Source of the DNA: Luteolibacter ambystomatis
GTDB lineage: Bacteria; Verrucomicrobiota; Verrucomicrobiia; Verrucomicrobiales; Akkermansiaceae
Assembly (NCBI RefSeq): GCF_018137965.1
Contig: NZ_CP073100.1
Span: 5,157,754 to 5,221,753, forward strand
DNA: 64,000 nt
Reading direction: 5' to 3'
The position numbers and the translations under genes are program-made. Below the pieces are notes generated by a model. The model did no database searches. It saw only the letters and a list, made by a program, of their open reading frames with translations, and was not told the DNA's origin. Every line of letters begins with the position of its first letter. The first letter of the stretch is position 1. Shown piece after piece: positions 1 through 7,545 of the stretch.

Positions 1-212
1 GCGGCGGTGCGGCGGACCACGTCCACCATCGTGCCGCGATTGTCGGATGAAGCGGTGATATCGAGAAAGACCAGCTCGTCCGCCTGTTGGGCATTGTAGG
101 CCATGGCGGCCTCCACGGGATCGCCGGCGTCGATCAGGTCGACGAAATTGACGCCTTTGACCACCCGGCCATCGGTCACGTCCAGACAGGGAATGATGCG
201 TTTCGCGAGCAC
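1..212 (-). CDS. hisF: Imidazole glycerol phosphate synthase subunit HisF (N-terminal part)
   Basis: This is the cyclase subunit of the HisFH enzyme, which makes imidazole glycerol phosphate and AICAR from PRFAR in histidine biosynthesis, in the cytoplasm. Only the first ~70 residues lie in the window; the gene runs off the left edge. The reading begins [20 protein letters not shown], the typical HisF start, with the first catalytic Asp in the CLDV motif and the KGV phosphate-site segment. The start is a GTG at 210-212; no ATG lies just upstream in frame. It lies 38 bp beyond the terminator of rpmE2, so it probably has its own promoter, which I could not identify. Confidence 0.95.
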   Translation of the reverse strand, partial: MLAKRIIPCLDVTDGRVVKGVNFVDLIDAGDPVEAAMAYNAQQADELVFLDITASSDNRGTMVDVVRRTA

Positions 213-249
213 GCGGGGAGCAAAGCGCCGATGCGGCCCGCCGCCAAGC

Positions 250-284
250 AAAACGCCCGGCCGCAGGCTGCGGACGGGCGTTTT
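250..284 (-). terminator. Rho-independent terminator after rpmE2
   Basis: A long hairpin: outer arms AAAACGCCCG (250-259) and CGGGCGTTTT (275-284), inner arms CCGCAG and CTGCGG around a single G. Read on the minus strand it ends in a T run, about 50 bp after the rpmE2 stop. The A-rich and T-rich flanks could make it work in both directions. Confidence 0.85.
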
Positions 285-331
285 GTGGAAAACCTTTGTT
301 GGTGCCGGACGGGGAGTCCGGCCGAGGTTCA

Positions 332-604
332 TCAGGCGCCGAGCTTCGGCTTGCCGACGCGGCGGACAGTGCCGAAGCGCTTGGTGAACTTGTCGATGCG
401 GCCTTCGGTGTCGACGAACTGCTTCTGACCGGTGAAGAACGGGTGGGAATCGGAGGTGATACCCATCGAGATCACGCTGTGCTCGACGCCGTCGATGACT
501 TCCTTCTTGTCGGAGGTCTTGGTGGAGCGGGTCACGAAGCGCGCACCGGTCGTCATGTCAACGAACACGACCGGATTGTATTTGGGATGAAGATCCTTTT
601 TCAT
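332..604 (-). CDS. rpmE2: 50S ribosomal protein L31 type B
   Basis: A 90-residue L31 of the zinc-free B type. It starts [20 protein letters not shown], carries the SxSHPFFTGxxxFVDTEGR core and has no CxxC zinc motif. The frame is open further upstream, but the ATG at 602-604 gives the family start. L31 sits at the central protuberance and bridges the ribosomal subunits. The B paralogue usually replaces zinc-binding L31 when zinc is scarce; I saw no Zur-like operator here, so constitutive use is possible. A terminator follows. Confidence 0.96.
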   Translation of the reverse strand: MKKDLHPKYNPVVFVDMTTGARFVTRSTKTSDKKEVIDGVEHSVISMGITSDSHPFFTGQKQFVDTEGRIDKFTKRFGTVRRVGKPKLGA

Positions 605-645
605 GGCGGAGAGGACCACCACGTTTCCAACGCGGCGGGGCGGGG

Positions 646-673
646 AGAATGCCGGAAAAGTCCGGTCTGTCAA
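646..673 (-). promoter_or_regulatory. Predicted sigma-70-type promoter of rpmE2
   Basis: On the minus strand a perfect TTGACA (668-673) is followed after 16 nt by CATTCT (646-651), about 40 bp upstream of the rpmE2 ATG. The rest of the 605-876 interval shows no gene. Confidence 0.5.
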
Positions 674-800
674 GAGGGGAGGTTGGGGGCGGGAAATCCA
701 TCATCCCACCCTGAAAACAAGCGCCGGACACCCGGTATCGGAATGAACCGATACCCGATGCCCGGCGGCCTGGAAAACGTGCGGGTTTGAAAACCGGGGG

Positions 801-848
801 TGACGGGGATCGTGGGGCGATCAAGGGAGGCCGGAACCATCCCCGTCA
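801..848 (-). terminator. Inverted repeat downstream of the 877-1260 gene
   Basis: Ten-base perfect inverted repeat TGACGGGGAT (801-810) and ATCCCCGTCA (839-848) with a 28-nt loop, 29 bp past the stop of the minus-strand gene. There is no clear T run and the loop is long, so terminator function is tentative. A second weaker hairpin (GGTATCGG/CCGATACC, 734-755) lies further downstream. Confidence 0.3.
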
Positions 849-876
849 TCTGCGGTTTTGAAGCTGCCTTCCAGGT

Positions 877-1260
877 TCAGTCGAGGTTGAGCGTCCAGCG
901 GGCCTTCAACTCCCGGTTCTGCCAGGGCAGACGGTGGTTGATGGGGTCCTGGAGCGTCCGGCGGACCTTGCGGCCACCGGCAAACACGAACGAAGGGGTT
1001 TCGATCGTGACGACCTCAAGGCCCTGGTAGTAGGTATCCTTGAGGATGATAACGGCATCCTCGCCAAATGCTTGGGCGAGGTGGCCGCGGAGCAGCCCGG
1101 TTTCCTTTTTCCCGAGGAACAGGAAGGCCGGGGTTTCGCCGTGGTCGGACTTGGAGCGGATCAATCGTGCGATCGCTTCAGAGTCCCAGGCTTCCCCCAT
1201 CCTCACTTCGGTGGGGACCAAAGTGTGATCGGGGATCATGTAGGGTGTGTTGGCACTCAT
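877..1260 (-). CDS. Hypothetical protein, 127 aa
   Basis: I do not recognise the family. It is a soluble, mixed alpha/beta-looking protein without signal peptide or membrane segment. The centre reads TPAFLFLGKKETGLLRGHLA, followed by a beta-rich half ending in RELKARWTLNLD. Codon use is like that of its neighbours, with G/C in most third positions, which supports a real gene. The ATG at 1258-1260 is the first in frame. It stands alone between convergent-looking hairpins and a protease gene on the same strand 94 bp upstream. Confidence 0.65.
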   Translation of the reverse strand: MSANTPYMIPDHTLVPTEVRMGEAWDSEAIARLIRSKSDHGETPAFLFLGKKETGLLRGHLAQAFGEDAVIILKDTYYQGLEVVTIETPSFVFAGGRKVRRTLQDPINHRLPWQNRELKARWTLNLD

Positions 1261-1354
1261 GTCTGCAGGGCAACGCCCGCGACCCTACTACAACTTCCCG
1301 ACCCGGCATCTTTCGCCGAGTGACAATTCCGTTGACTTTTCTTAAGGAATCGGA

Positions 1355-2266
1355 TTATCCGGCGTTCTTCGTCCACAGCCACAGATTCTCACCCCAGACG
1401 GCGGCATGGCGCACCCACTCATGTACGAACGCTTTTCCGCTGAGCCAGGGATTATCGGCGGCCAGGCACAGCAGCAGTGCCATCACCAGCAGGTTGGCCA
1501 GATAGATGACGGTCAAGGAGAGGAAGGTGCCGTTTTCTTTCAAATCCGGCTGGTCACGCGGAATCATCCACAGCGTCCAAGCGAAGTGGAAGGTCCAGGT
1601 GAAGCCGGTGGCGGCGAAGAGGATCTTGTCCGCATAAACCGGCAGCCCGGTGGTGTGGCGGAAAATCAGATAGAGGCCCACCACCACCGCGGACCAGAAC
1701 GGAACGAAGTAAGGCGAAAGAGCGATGATGATGTTCGTCTTGTTGGTGGTGATGTAGCCGCCCTCCAGACTTACATGGAAACCGGTCACCTTGCCACGGC
1801 AGAGATAGACGAAAATGGCATGCGTCAGTTCGTGACCAAGTACGTAGAGATAGAGGAAAACGGACTGTAACAGCCCCGAAAGGAACCAGCCGACCATCAG
1901 CAACGCGCCGGTGGCGAAGTACCAGAAGGCGGAGGTCTGCCAGAAGCCGCGGTCGATCGCGGCGTGGGAAAACTGGGAGAAGAAGGTCCAGGTGGTGACC
2001 CAGCCAAAGGGCAGCAGCGCAAGACCGATCAGCCAGCGCATCATCCGGTGTCCGAGGCTGACATCCGGCTCGCTGTCATCCATCACCGGAGCGGTCGCGG
2101 CGATGGCGGCGCGGATCGATTTTTCACCGCGCTTGCCGAGGCGGCGGTTTGCCTGCTCATGGGCGCGCTGGTTGGCGGCACGCATCATCTCCCCGAACGT
2201 CGGGCGGTCCCGGCGACGGTTTTTCGCCAGTTTATCGGAGAGTTTGAGCGAGCGTGACCGAGCCAT
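1355..2266 (-). CDS. M50-like integral membrane zinc metalloprotease
   Basis: A 303-residue protein with a basic cytoplasmic N-terminus (about 75 residues) and roughly six hydrophobic segments. An HExxH zinc motif (GHELTHAIF, around residue 145) lies inside a membrane segment, as in site-2 proteases and the M50B-like group. After it comes a GYITTN strand and an LSPYFVPF segment where classical S2P enzymes have their NPDG-type third-ligand motif. The third ligand is therefore not obvious, and the protein may belong to the wider M50-like families or be a non-peptidase member. Substrate unknown. The ATG at 2264-2266 lies 9 bp from a large inverted repeat. Confidence 0.7.
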   Translation of the reverse strand: MARSRSLKLSDKLAKNRRRDRPTFGEMMRAANQRAHEQANRRLGKRGEKSIRAAIAATAPVMDDSEPDVSLGHRMMRWLIGLALLPFGWVTTWTFFSQFSHAAIDRGFWQTSAFWYFATGALLMVGWFLSGLLQSVFLYLYVLGHELTHAIFVYLCRGKVTGFHVSLEGGYITTNKTNIIIALSPYFVPFWSAVVVGLYLIFRHTTGLPVYADKILFAATGFTWTFHFAWTLWMIPRDQPDLKENGTFLSLTVIYLANLLVMALLLCLAADNPWLSGKAFVHEWVRHAAVWGENLWLWTKNAG

Positions 2267-2274
2267 TCGAAGCG

Positions 2275-2313
2275 CGATCTTGATAATCCGAAGATCTTAA
2301 AGAATCAAGATCG
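2275..2313. repeat. Inverted repeat next to the M50-like gene start
   Basis: Perfect 10-bp arms CGATCTTGAT (2275-2284) and ATCAAGATCG (2304-2313) enclose 19 nt that contain a third palindrome AAGATCTT (2291-2298). It lies just upstream of the M50-like start on the minus strand, so it could be an operator or a leader hairpin. Confidence 0.5.
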
Positions 2314-2356
2314 GAATCCAAAAAATAGTGGATTTATGAACAGTGGAATGCGGTGT

Positions 2357-3328
2357 TCAGACAATCTTCAACCGGGCCAGGTCCTGACTGTCGATGAGGC
2401 CCACCGGACGGTTTTGGGCATCCAGCACGATCACGTCGTCCACGCGGTTGTGGCCGATGGTTTTCACGGCCTCCGCCGCCAGCGATTCGGCCTGCACGCT
2501 GATCGGCCTGCGGGTCATGAACTCCGCCACCGGACGGTCGGCGATGTGGGCGTCCTGCTGGAAGCAGCGGGCGAAGTCGCCGTGGGTGAAGATGCCGGCC
2601 AAGCCGCCATCCGGCTGAAGAATCAAGCAAGCTCCGGAACGGGCGGCGGACATGGCGAGCAGGGCTTCGCGAACGGTGGCGTTCTCCGGCACCGTGGCCA
2701 GTTCGCTGCCGCTGCGCATGATGTCTGAGACTTTCGTCAACAGGGCGCGGCCGAGGGTTCCTCCGGGATGAAAGCGGGCGAAGTCGTCCTCGGTGAAGCC
2801 ACGGGCCTCCAGGAGCACCATCGCGAGCGCATCTCCCATCACCAGCATGGCGGTGGAGGAAGAAGTGGGAGCGAGATTCAGCGGACAGGCCTCGCGTTCC
2901 ACGGAGGTATCGAGCGTGACATCACTGAACTCGGAAAGCGTGGAGGAGGGCTTGCCGGTGAGGGCGATCAAGCGCACATCGAAGCGCTTGATGAAGGGCA
3001 GCAGGTCCAGCAGCTCGCGGGTTTCACCGGAGTAGGAGAGAGCGACCACGGCATCGCCATCGGAAATCAGGCCGAGATCGCCGTGGAGGGCGTTCTGGGA
3101 ATTGAGGACCACGGCGGTGGCACCGGTGGAGTTCAGGGTGGCGGCGATCTTGTGGCCGATGTTGCCGGATTTGCCGACGCCGATGACGACGATTTTACCA
3201 CGCTGGTCGAGGGTGTCCTTGAGCAGGGTTACGGCGCGGGTGAAGCCCTCGTCGAGCCGGCTGGCCAGCCGCTCCAGCGAGTCGGTTTCGATCCGGATCA
3301 CCCGGCGGGCTTTTTCAATCGCGTCCAT
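2357..3328 (-). CDS. kdsD: KpsF/GutQ-type arabinose-5-phosphate isomerase
   Basis: This enzyme interconverts ribulose 5-phosphate and arabinose 5-phosphate, the first step of Kdo synthesis for lipopolysaccharide. The 323-residue protein has the family layout: an N-terminal SIS sugar-isomerase domain (VIGVGKSGNIGHKIAATLNS, then SYSGETRE) and two CBS domains (about 200-320) with the CBS ending GLIDSQDLARL. The start is set at the ATG at 3326-3328 (MDAIEKARRVIRIE); an upstream in-frame ATG would add 13 residues unlike the family. No other Kdo genes are near. Its presence implies a Gram-negative envelope with Kdo, consistent with the lipid A cassette at 24.9-30.7 kb. Confidence 0.9.
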   Translation of the reverse strand: MDAIEKARRVIRIETDSLERLASRLDEGFTRAVTLLKDTLDQRGKIVVIGVGKSGNIGHKIAATLNSTGATAVVLNSQNALHGDLGLISDGDAVVALSYSGETRELLDLLPFIKRFDVRLIALTGKPSSTLSEFSDVTLDTSVEREACPLNLAPTSSSTAMLVMGDALAMVLLEARGFTEDDFARFHPGGTLGRALLTKVSDIMRSGSELATVPENATVREALLAMSAARSGACLILQPDGGLAGIFTHGDFARCFQQDAHIADRPVAEFMTRRPISVQAESLAAEAVKTIGHNRVDDVIVLDAQNRPVGLIDSQDLARLKIV

Positions 3329-3411
3329 GGGCGGAGCATGAACGCCCGGCGGCCCGGCGTCCAACATCGATCATTGATCGCCGCCGCATTCCGGTTCCAC
3401 ACTTCCCGCAC

Positions 3412-4398
3412 GTGAACGACGAGGAACTCCAGCGGATCAAGGTCGGCTCGAAACAGGAGATGCAGCAGGGGATCGCCCATCTCAACCAGGGCGAGTGGCA
3501 GGCGGCATTGGGCTGCTTTGATCGTGCGGTGGCGTTGCGCGAAACGACGCCATGGCGCGAGGATGGCGAGGCCGCCTGGCTGCTGGCAGCCGCTTGGATC
3601 AACCGCAGCGATGCTTTGCGTCAGCTCGGGGATGCGCGCCTGTTGCCGGAGGCGATCCGATCCCTGGACCGGGGCATCGAGGCCATGCAGCACGTGCGTT
3701 TGGAAGGCGATCCGATGTTTGCGGAGCGACTCATTCTCGCTTGGATCAACCGTGGCACGGTCTGTGGGGATGCCGGACAGAGCGAGGAGGCCTTGGCGGG
3801 TTTTGCCAAGGCGGATGAGGTCTTGGAGACATGGGGCAGGGAGGTGACCACCACCCGCCGCTTCATGCATGCGATGCTGCTGGTGAACCGGAGCCGGGTC
3901 TTGTTGGAGAGCGGCGCGGTGGAGGAAGGCTGGCGGCAGTCGGCGGCGGGAGTGGAGCTTTTGAAATCCCTGGAGCCCGGTGACGGGCTGGTGGCCCAGA
4001 CCGGCATTCGTGCCCGCGGGGTTTTGTGCCATGCGCTCGCGCTGCTGGTGGAGAAGCCCGGTGGCGAGCAACCGGACGACTGGATCGCCGCAGCCACTGA
4101 TGCGGCGGAAGAGGCGCTGGCGATCGTGAAGCGCACGGGCACCCGCGACCCGGGCGTGGCGGATCTGGTGCGCTATGGGGCACGGATCTACCGGATCTGC
4201 CAGCCGCAGTTCCTCGCCGAGTTCGTGCGGGAGTGGCTGGCACCGGACGGCCCGCTTGCGCATGATGCCCGTTTGCGCGAGGAAATGCAGGGAGTGGTGC
4301 AGCTCGCACGCGCCGAAGCGGAAACGCGGCTCCGCGCCGCTCCTCATGACGATGCCGTGGCACAGCGCGAGCTACGGATTCTCAAAGCCCTCGAATGA
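3412..4398 (+). CDS. TPR-repeat protein of unknown function
   Basis: A 328-residue all-helical protein with tetratricopeptide-like repeats (for example GIAHLNQGEWQAALGCFDRA near residue 19, and INRGTVCGDAGQSEEALAGF further on). No signal peptide, so probably a cytoplasmic scaffold. The start is a GTG at 3412; the next in-frame ATG would remove only 14 residues. It lies 10 bp upstream of the HD-domain gene, divergent from kdsD with 83 bp between starts, and probably forms a two-gene operon. The partner is unknown. Confidence 0.75.
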   Translation: MNDEELQRIKVGSKQEMQQGIAHLNQGEWQAALGCFDRAVALRETTPWREDGEAAWLLAAAWINRSDALRQLGDARLLPEAIRSLDRGIEAMQHVRLEGDPMFAERLILAWINRGTVCGDAGQSEEALAGFAKADEVLETWGREVTTTRRFMHAMLLVNRSRVLLESGAVEEGWRQSAAGVELLKSLEPGDGLVAQTGIRARGVLCHALALLVEKPGGEQPDDWIAAATDAAEEALAIVKRTGTRDPGVADLVRYGARIYRICQPQFLAEFVREWLAPDGPLAHDARLREEMQGVVQLARAEAETRLRAAPHDDAVAQRELRILKALE

Positions 4399-4408
4399 CC
4401 TCCTTTCC

Positions 4409-5011
4409 ATGAAAAGCCGATTCCTGATGTGGTGCATCGCCGCGGGTGCCGATGGCGAGTCCGCAGGGTTGTTGTGGCTCGATCTCGGCAGCCGCTACAG
4501 CGAGCCGCACCGCCACTACCACACGCTCGACCACATCGAAGCTTCACTGGCTCATCTGGATGAAGTGGAAGTCAATCCGGCGGTAGAGGGGGCGATCTGG
4601 TTTCACGATGTGGTCTATGATCCCACCCGCGATGACAACGAGGCACAAAGCGCGGCCTTCTTTCTGGAGACGACCCGGCCGTGGATCGATCCGTCCTTCG
4701 CCGAACGGGTCCATCGCCTGATTCTTGCCACCGATTTCCGCGTCGCGCGGGAAGATGATCCGGATGAATGGCTGATGACGGACATCGATCTCGCGATTCT
4801 CGCGGCGGAGGCTTCGGAATACGACGCCTATGCGAAGGCGATTCGTCAGGAATACGCACATGTGCCGGATGAGGAATTCCGGCGCGGGCGGCTGGCTGTG
4901 ATGCAGCGGTTCCTGGAAGAGCCGGTGTATCGCAGCGAGGCGTTCCGCTCCCGGGAAGAAACCGCGCGGGAAAACATCCGCCGTGAGTTGGCGGCGTTGG
5001 CGGGCGGATAG
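4409..5011 (+). CDS. Predicted HD-superfamily metal-dependent phosphohydrolase
   Basis: A 200-residue protein with the conserved HD-superfamily pattern: RHYHTLDHIEASL (residues ~33-45), the metal-binding doublet in WFHDVVYDP (about 63-71) and a later TDIDLAILA segment. The family is widespread, and its substrate is not established. The frame is open far upstream, but the upstream part overlaps the TPR gene in another frame; the ATG at 4409 gives the family start MKSRFLMWC. It follows the TPR gene by 10 bp and is convergent with the HAD phosphatase gene (4 bp gap). Confidence 0.85.
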   Translation: MKSRFLMWCIAAGADGESAGLLWLDLGSRYSEPHRHYHTLDHIEASLAHLDEVEVNPAVEGAIWFHDVVYDPTRDDNEAQSAAFFLETTRPWIDPSFAERVHRLILATDFRVAREDDPDEWLMTDIDLAILAAEASEYDAYAKAIRQEYAHVPDEEFRRGRLAVMQRFLEEPVYRSEAFRSREETARENIRRELAALAGG

Positions 5012-5015
5012 AGGT

Positions 5016-5669
5016 TTATACTTCCTCCAGCGTCTTCACCACCCGGTCAGCCCCACAGGCGCGCAGTTCATCGGCGGTGAACTTGCCCGTCGCGACGGCG
5101 ATGCAGGGAGCACCCAGCGCTTTTGCGCAGGCGATGTCTTTCGGCGTATCGCCGACCACCACGATTTCATCCGGTGTGAAACCACGCCCGGCATGCTTGG
5201 AGGCGCGGTCCGCGGCGACCGGACCGAGGAGGTTGCGGTCGGCATGATCGCAACCGTAGGCGCCGAAAGGGAAGAAATGGTCGAGGCCGTAGTGGCGCAT
5301 CTTTGCGGCGGCACCGCCGGCGATATTGCCGGTCAGCAGGCCGAGATGCACCGAGTCATCCGCATGGAGGCGTTCGAGAAGCGGCACCACGCCGGGCAGG
5401 ACCCGTCCGGGATAGCCGCCATGGGTGAGGTTCCACTCGAGCCGCTCCAGATAAGTACGGAAGAAGGAGTCGATCCGCTCGCTTTGCGGCTCGAGGCCGA
5501 AATGATCCAGGATTCCATGGATCACGCCCAGATCGGTGCTGCCGGCCAGATCGAGTGGAGGTCCTTCGCCGCCGAAGCATTCGGTGGCGGCCTCCTGCAG
5601 GGCACGCATTCCCGCGCCACCGGTGTCGACGAGGGTGCCATCGATATCGAACAACCAGAGTGCGGCCAT
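5016..5669 (-). CDS. HAD-superfamily phosphatase, phosphoglycolate-phosphatase-like
   Basis: A 217-residue HAD hydrolase with all four motifs: nucleophile DIDGTLVDT (residues 8-16), LLTGN (motif II), the Lys of SKHAGRGF and motif IV VVGDTPKDIACA. The helical cap lies between motifs I and II, as in Gph/PGP enzymes. It probably dephosphorylates a small phosphorylated metabolite; the true substrate cannot be read from sequence. The ATG lies immediately after the infC terminator T run, so expression either depends on terminator read-through or on a promoter inside infC. Confidence 0.85.
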   Translation of the reverse strand: MAALWLFDIDGTLVDTGGAGMRALQEAATECFGGEGPPLDLAGSTDLGVIHGILDHFGLEPQSERIDSFFRTYLERLEWNLTHGGYPGRVLPGVVPLLERLHADDSVHLGLLTGNIAGGAAAKMRHYGLDHFFPFGAYGCDHADRNLLGPVAADRASKHAGRGFTPDEIVVVGDTPKDIACAKALGAPCIAVATGKFTADELRACGADRVVKTLEEV

Positions 5670-5670
5670 G

Positions 5671-5709
5671 AAAAAGGAAAACGGGCCTTCCCGGAGGAGG
5701 AAGGCCCGT
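5671..5709 (-). terminator. Rho-independent terminator of infC
   Basis: An 11-bp perfect stem, ACGGGCCTTCC (5681-5691) and GGAAGGCCCGT (5699-5709), with a 7-nt loop. On the minus strand it is followed by TTTTCCTTTTT and begins 12 nt after the infC stop. Its T tract abuts the ATG of the downstream HAD gene. Confidence 0.92.
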
Positions 5710-5720
5710 GGGAAATGGAT

Positions 5721-6419
5721 TCAGGACTCGGACTCGCCGGAGGCCACGGATTCTTCCGCATCCGACTCATCGTCGTCACCGACACTTTCGTCGAAGTCTT
5801 CCGCTTCGTCTTCTTCGAAGTCGTCTTCTTCCTGCAGCTCGCCGTGGAAGAGGTGGAACTTCCGCTTCCGCTGGTGGGCGGGCAACGGGGACAGGGTCAT
5901 GCCGATGGCGCGACCGTTGAGGCGCGCTTCCTGGTCGACCTGGCCCATCTGCTTGAGGTCCTCGACGATCTTCTTCATCACCACGAAGCCGAGATCCTTG
6001 TGGGCGTTTTCACGGCCACGGAACTGGAGGATGAAGCGAACCTTGTGGCCCGTGTCGAGGAAGCCCTCGGCGCGGCCCATCTTGATGTTGTAGTCGTGGG
6101 TGCCCGTGCCGACGCGGAATTTCACTTCCTTCATACGGCTGGCGTTCTTCGACTTCTGGTTCTTCTTCAGCTTCGCCTGCTCGTACTTGTACTTGCCGTA
6201 GTCGACAATCTTGCAGACCGGCGGATCGGCCTGCGCGGCAATCTCGACGAGGTCGAGGCCGAGCGACTGGGCTTTGGCGAGGGCTTCGCGTGAACTCATC
6301 ACGCCGAGCTGGTCCCCGTTCGCCATGACGACGCGGACGCGCGGGGCGCGGATTCGGTCGTTGATCCGCGTCATATCGCGGAAACGACCCCTGTTTTGGT
6401 CTCTCTGTGGCTTAGGTAT
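5721..6419 (-). CDS. infC: Translation initiation factor IF-3 with acidic C-terminal tail
   Basis: IF-3 binds the 30S subunit, prevents subunit joining and checks the initiator tRNA and start codon. Both domains are present: N-terminal (RINDRIRAPRVRVV to PPVCKIVDYGKYKYE) and C-terminal (KEVKFRVGTGTHDYNIKM, FRGRENAHKDLG). I place the start at an ATA codon (6417-6419). A perfect GGAGG lies 8 nt upstream of it, no ATG/GTG/TTG fits that SD, and infC genes are known for rare start codons used in autoregulation. The protein is then 232 residues. An ATG at 6374 lacks an SD. Unlike the usual ~180-residue factor it ends in about 45 residues made mostly of Asp, Glu and Ser. A long leader precedes it and a strong terminator follows; rpmI and rplT do not follow. 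Confidence 0.92.
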   Translation of the reverse strand: MPKPQRDQNRGRFRDMTRINDRIRAPRVRVVMANGDQLGVMSSREALAKAQSLGLDLVEIAAQADPPVCKIVDYGKYKYEQAKLKKNQKSKNASRMKEVKFRVGTGTHDYNIKMGRAEGFLDTGHKVRFILQFRGRENAHKDLGFVVMKKIVEDLKQMGQVDQEARLNGRAIGMTLSPLPAHQRKRKFHLFHGELQEEDDFEEDEAEDFDESVGDDDESDAEESVASGESES

Positions 6420-6432
6420 GGCTTTGTCCTCC
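6417..6432 (-). promoter_or_regulatory. Shine-Dalgarno site paired with an ATA start codon (infC)
   Basis: On the minus strand GGAGG (6428-6432), 8 nt spacer, then ATA (6417-6419). This is one of the strongest SD sites in the window and is in ideal position only for the ATA. A rare start codon would let IF-3 repress its own synthesis, as AUU does in E. coli. Confidence 0.7.
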
Positions 6433-6727
6433 GATGGGTGGCTGCGACGCGACGGCACCACGCGGGCGGACGAATCCGGCGCGCAACCCCGTTGCGAAGA
6501 AGAATGCGGAACGATGGCACATGCGCCGGATCATACGGGCATGGAGAAGCCGCTGGGCCGGTCGGCTCGACCGGTTGCGGACGGGATCTCGTATCGTTCC
6601 TTGGAAATCATGAAGCGGCTGGTGCCGGATGCAGAACCGGATACCGGGACGAAAAGGGAGAACCGCGGCTCTCCGTGTCCCGGCGGGCTTGCTGGGCGCA
6701 GGGTATAAGGGACTGAGGCCCTGTCAA
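6433..6727 (-). promoter_or_regulatory. infC promoter and long untranslated leader
   Basis: On the minus strand TTGACA (6722-6727), 16 nt, TACCCT (6700-6705) forms a good sigma-70-type promoter. The implied leader of about 270 nt up to the infC SD contains no convincing gene. It may hold a regulatory RNA structure; I did not recognise a known r-protein leader in it. Confidence 0.5.
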
Positions 6728-6767
6728 TCAAGGGGAAACTTGTGCGGTTAGGGGCTTCCGCCGGTGG

Positions 6768-7277
6768 TCAAGCGCGTCCCAGAATCATCGCCAGCTCCTC
6801 AAGCTGGTCGCGCCGGAGGGCGGCGGTGTCCTCCTCTTCGTGAAATTCCATGAGCACATCGCTCGACTGGCGCTTGAGGGCCGTCATCGCGCGGGACTTC
6901 ACCAGATCGTCGATCGCGCCTTCCACGAGCAACTGGGCGAAGGCCAGCCCGAGGATGAACTCATCGCGCGTGACCACACTGAAGCCTTCGTCTTCGTCGA
7001 GCGCTTCCTGCAGCGCCTCGGCATCAAGGAGATCCCAGTCGGCGTCTTCGATTTCAAGGGCGTCGAACAGATTGGTGATGAAGGTTTGCACTTTTCCTTT
7101 CGGCTGCTCCCGGCGGAAATCCAGATAAGCCGCGAAGGTGTCCGCGCCGATGTCATTGCCCAGCGGCGAATCCTCGTCGCTGAAGTCCCAGATCCAGGAA
7201 TCCGCGGGGATCAGCTTGCTGGCGCGTTCGTGGGCGGTATCAGGGGTGACTTCCCAGATGTCGGTGAAGGAGGGCAT
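6768..7277 (-). CDS. Hypothetical acidic protein, 169 aa (possibly DUF4259-related)
   Basis: A soluble, acidic protein with Trp-rich N-terminus (MPSFTDIWEVTP, then SWIWDFSDEDSPLGNDIGAD) and a helical C-terminal half with many Asp/Glu. The GND-xx-AD motif followed by helices recalls the DUF4259 pattern, but only weakly, so I would not assign it. The start is the ATG at 7275-7277; the frame is open further upstream only because it runs antisense into thrS. No signal peptide or membrane segments. It lies alone between infC and the thrS terminator. Confidence 0.6.
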   Translation of the reverse strand: MPSFTDIWEVTPDTAHERASKLIPADSWIWDFSDEDSPLGNDIGADTFAAYLDFRREQPKGKVQTFITNLFDALEIEDADWDLLDAEALQEALDEDEGFSVVTRDEFILGLAFAQLLVEGAIDDLVKSRAMTALKRQSSDVLMEFHEEEDTAALRRDQLEELAMILGRA

Positions 7278-7345
7278 GTTCCGACAGGCTCCGGGGAAAG
7301 CGTGGTTTCGCCAAGGAGAAATGATGTCGGGAGCTTTCTCTCTTC

Positions 7346-7499
7346 GTAGCTGGAGTCGTGAGACTTCAGGTGGGGCGAGGTTGCCCGGATCCTTCGATTG
7401 CTTTCGCTCATCCATATTCATGGATGGAGGTATCCGAGCAACGGGTGCTCTGACGAATGCATGCATCCACCCCGCCCGAAGTCTTACGGCTCCGGCTAC
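7346..7499. repeat. Pair of inverted ~23-bp repeats
   Basis: The segment 7346-7368 read on the minus strand and the segment 7477-7499 read on the plus strand share 19 of 23 bases (core GAAGTCT-ACG-CTCC-GCTAC). They enclose about 108 bp with no gene. The form suggests a small interspersed repeat element. The rest of 7278-7500 shows nothing else. Confidence 0.5.
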
Positions 7500-7500
7500 C

Positions 7501-7533
7501 AAAAAAGAGAGGCGGACTCGCGCCCGCCTCTCT
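7501..7533 (-). terminator. Rho-independent terminator of thrS
   Basis: Ten-bp perfect stem AGAGAGGCGG (7506-7515) and CCGCCTCTCT (7524-7533), 8-nt loop, then TTTTT on the minus strand, 12 bp after the thrS stop. Confidence 0.92.
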
Positions 7534-7545
7534 CTGGTCGAATAG

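Noticed and set aside
5681..5709. Hairpin before the HAD gene as a riboswitch or attenuator
   Set aside because: A perfect stem plus T run directly after infC is a standard terminator; no alternative pairing was seen.
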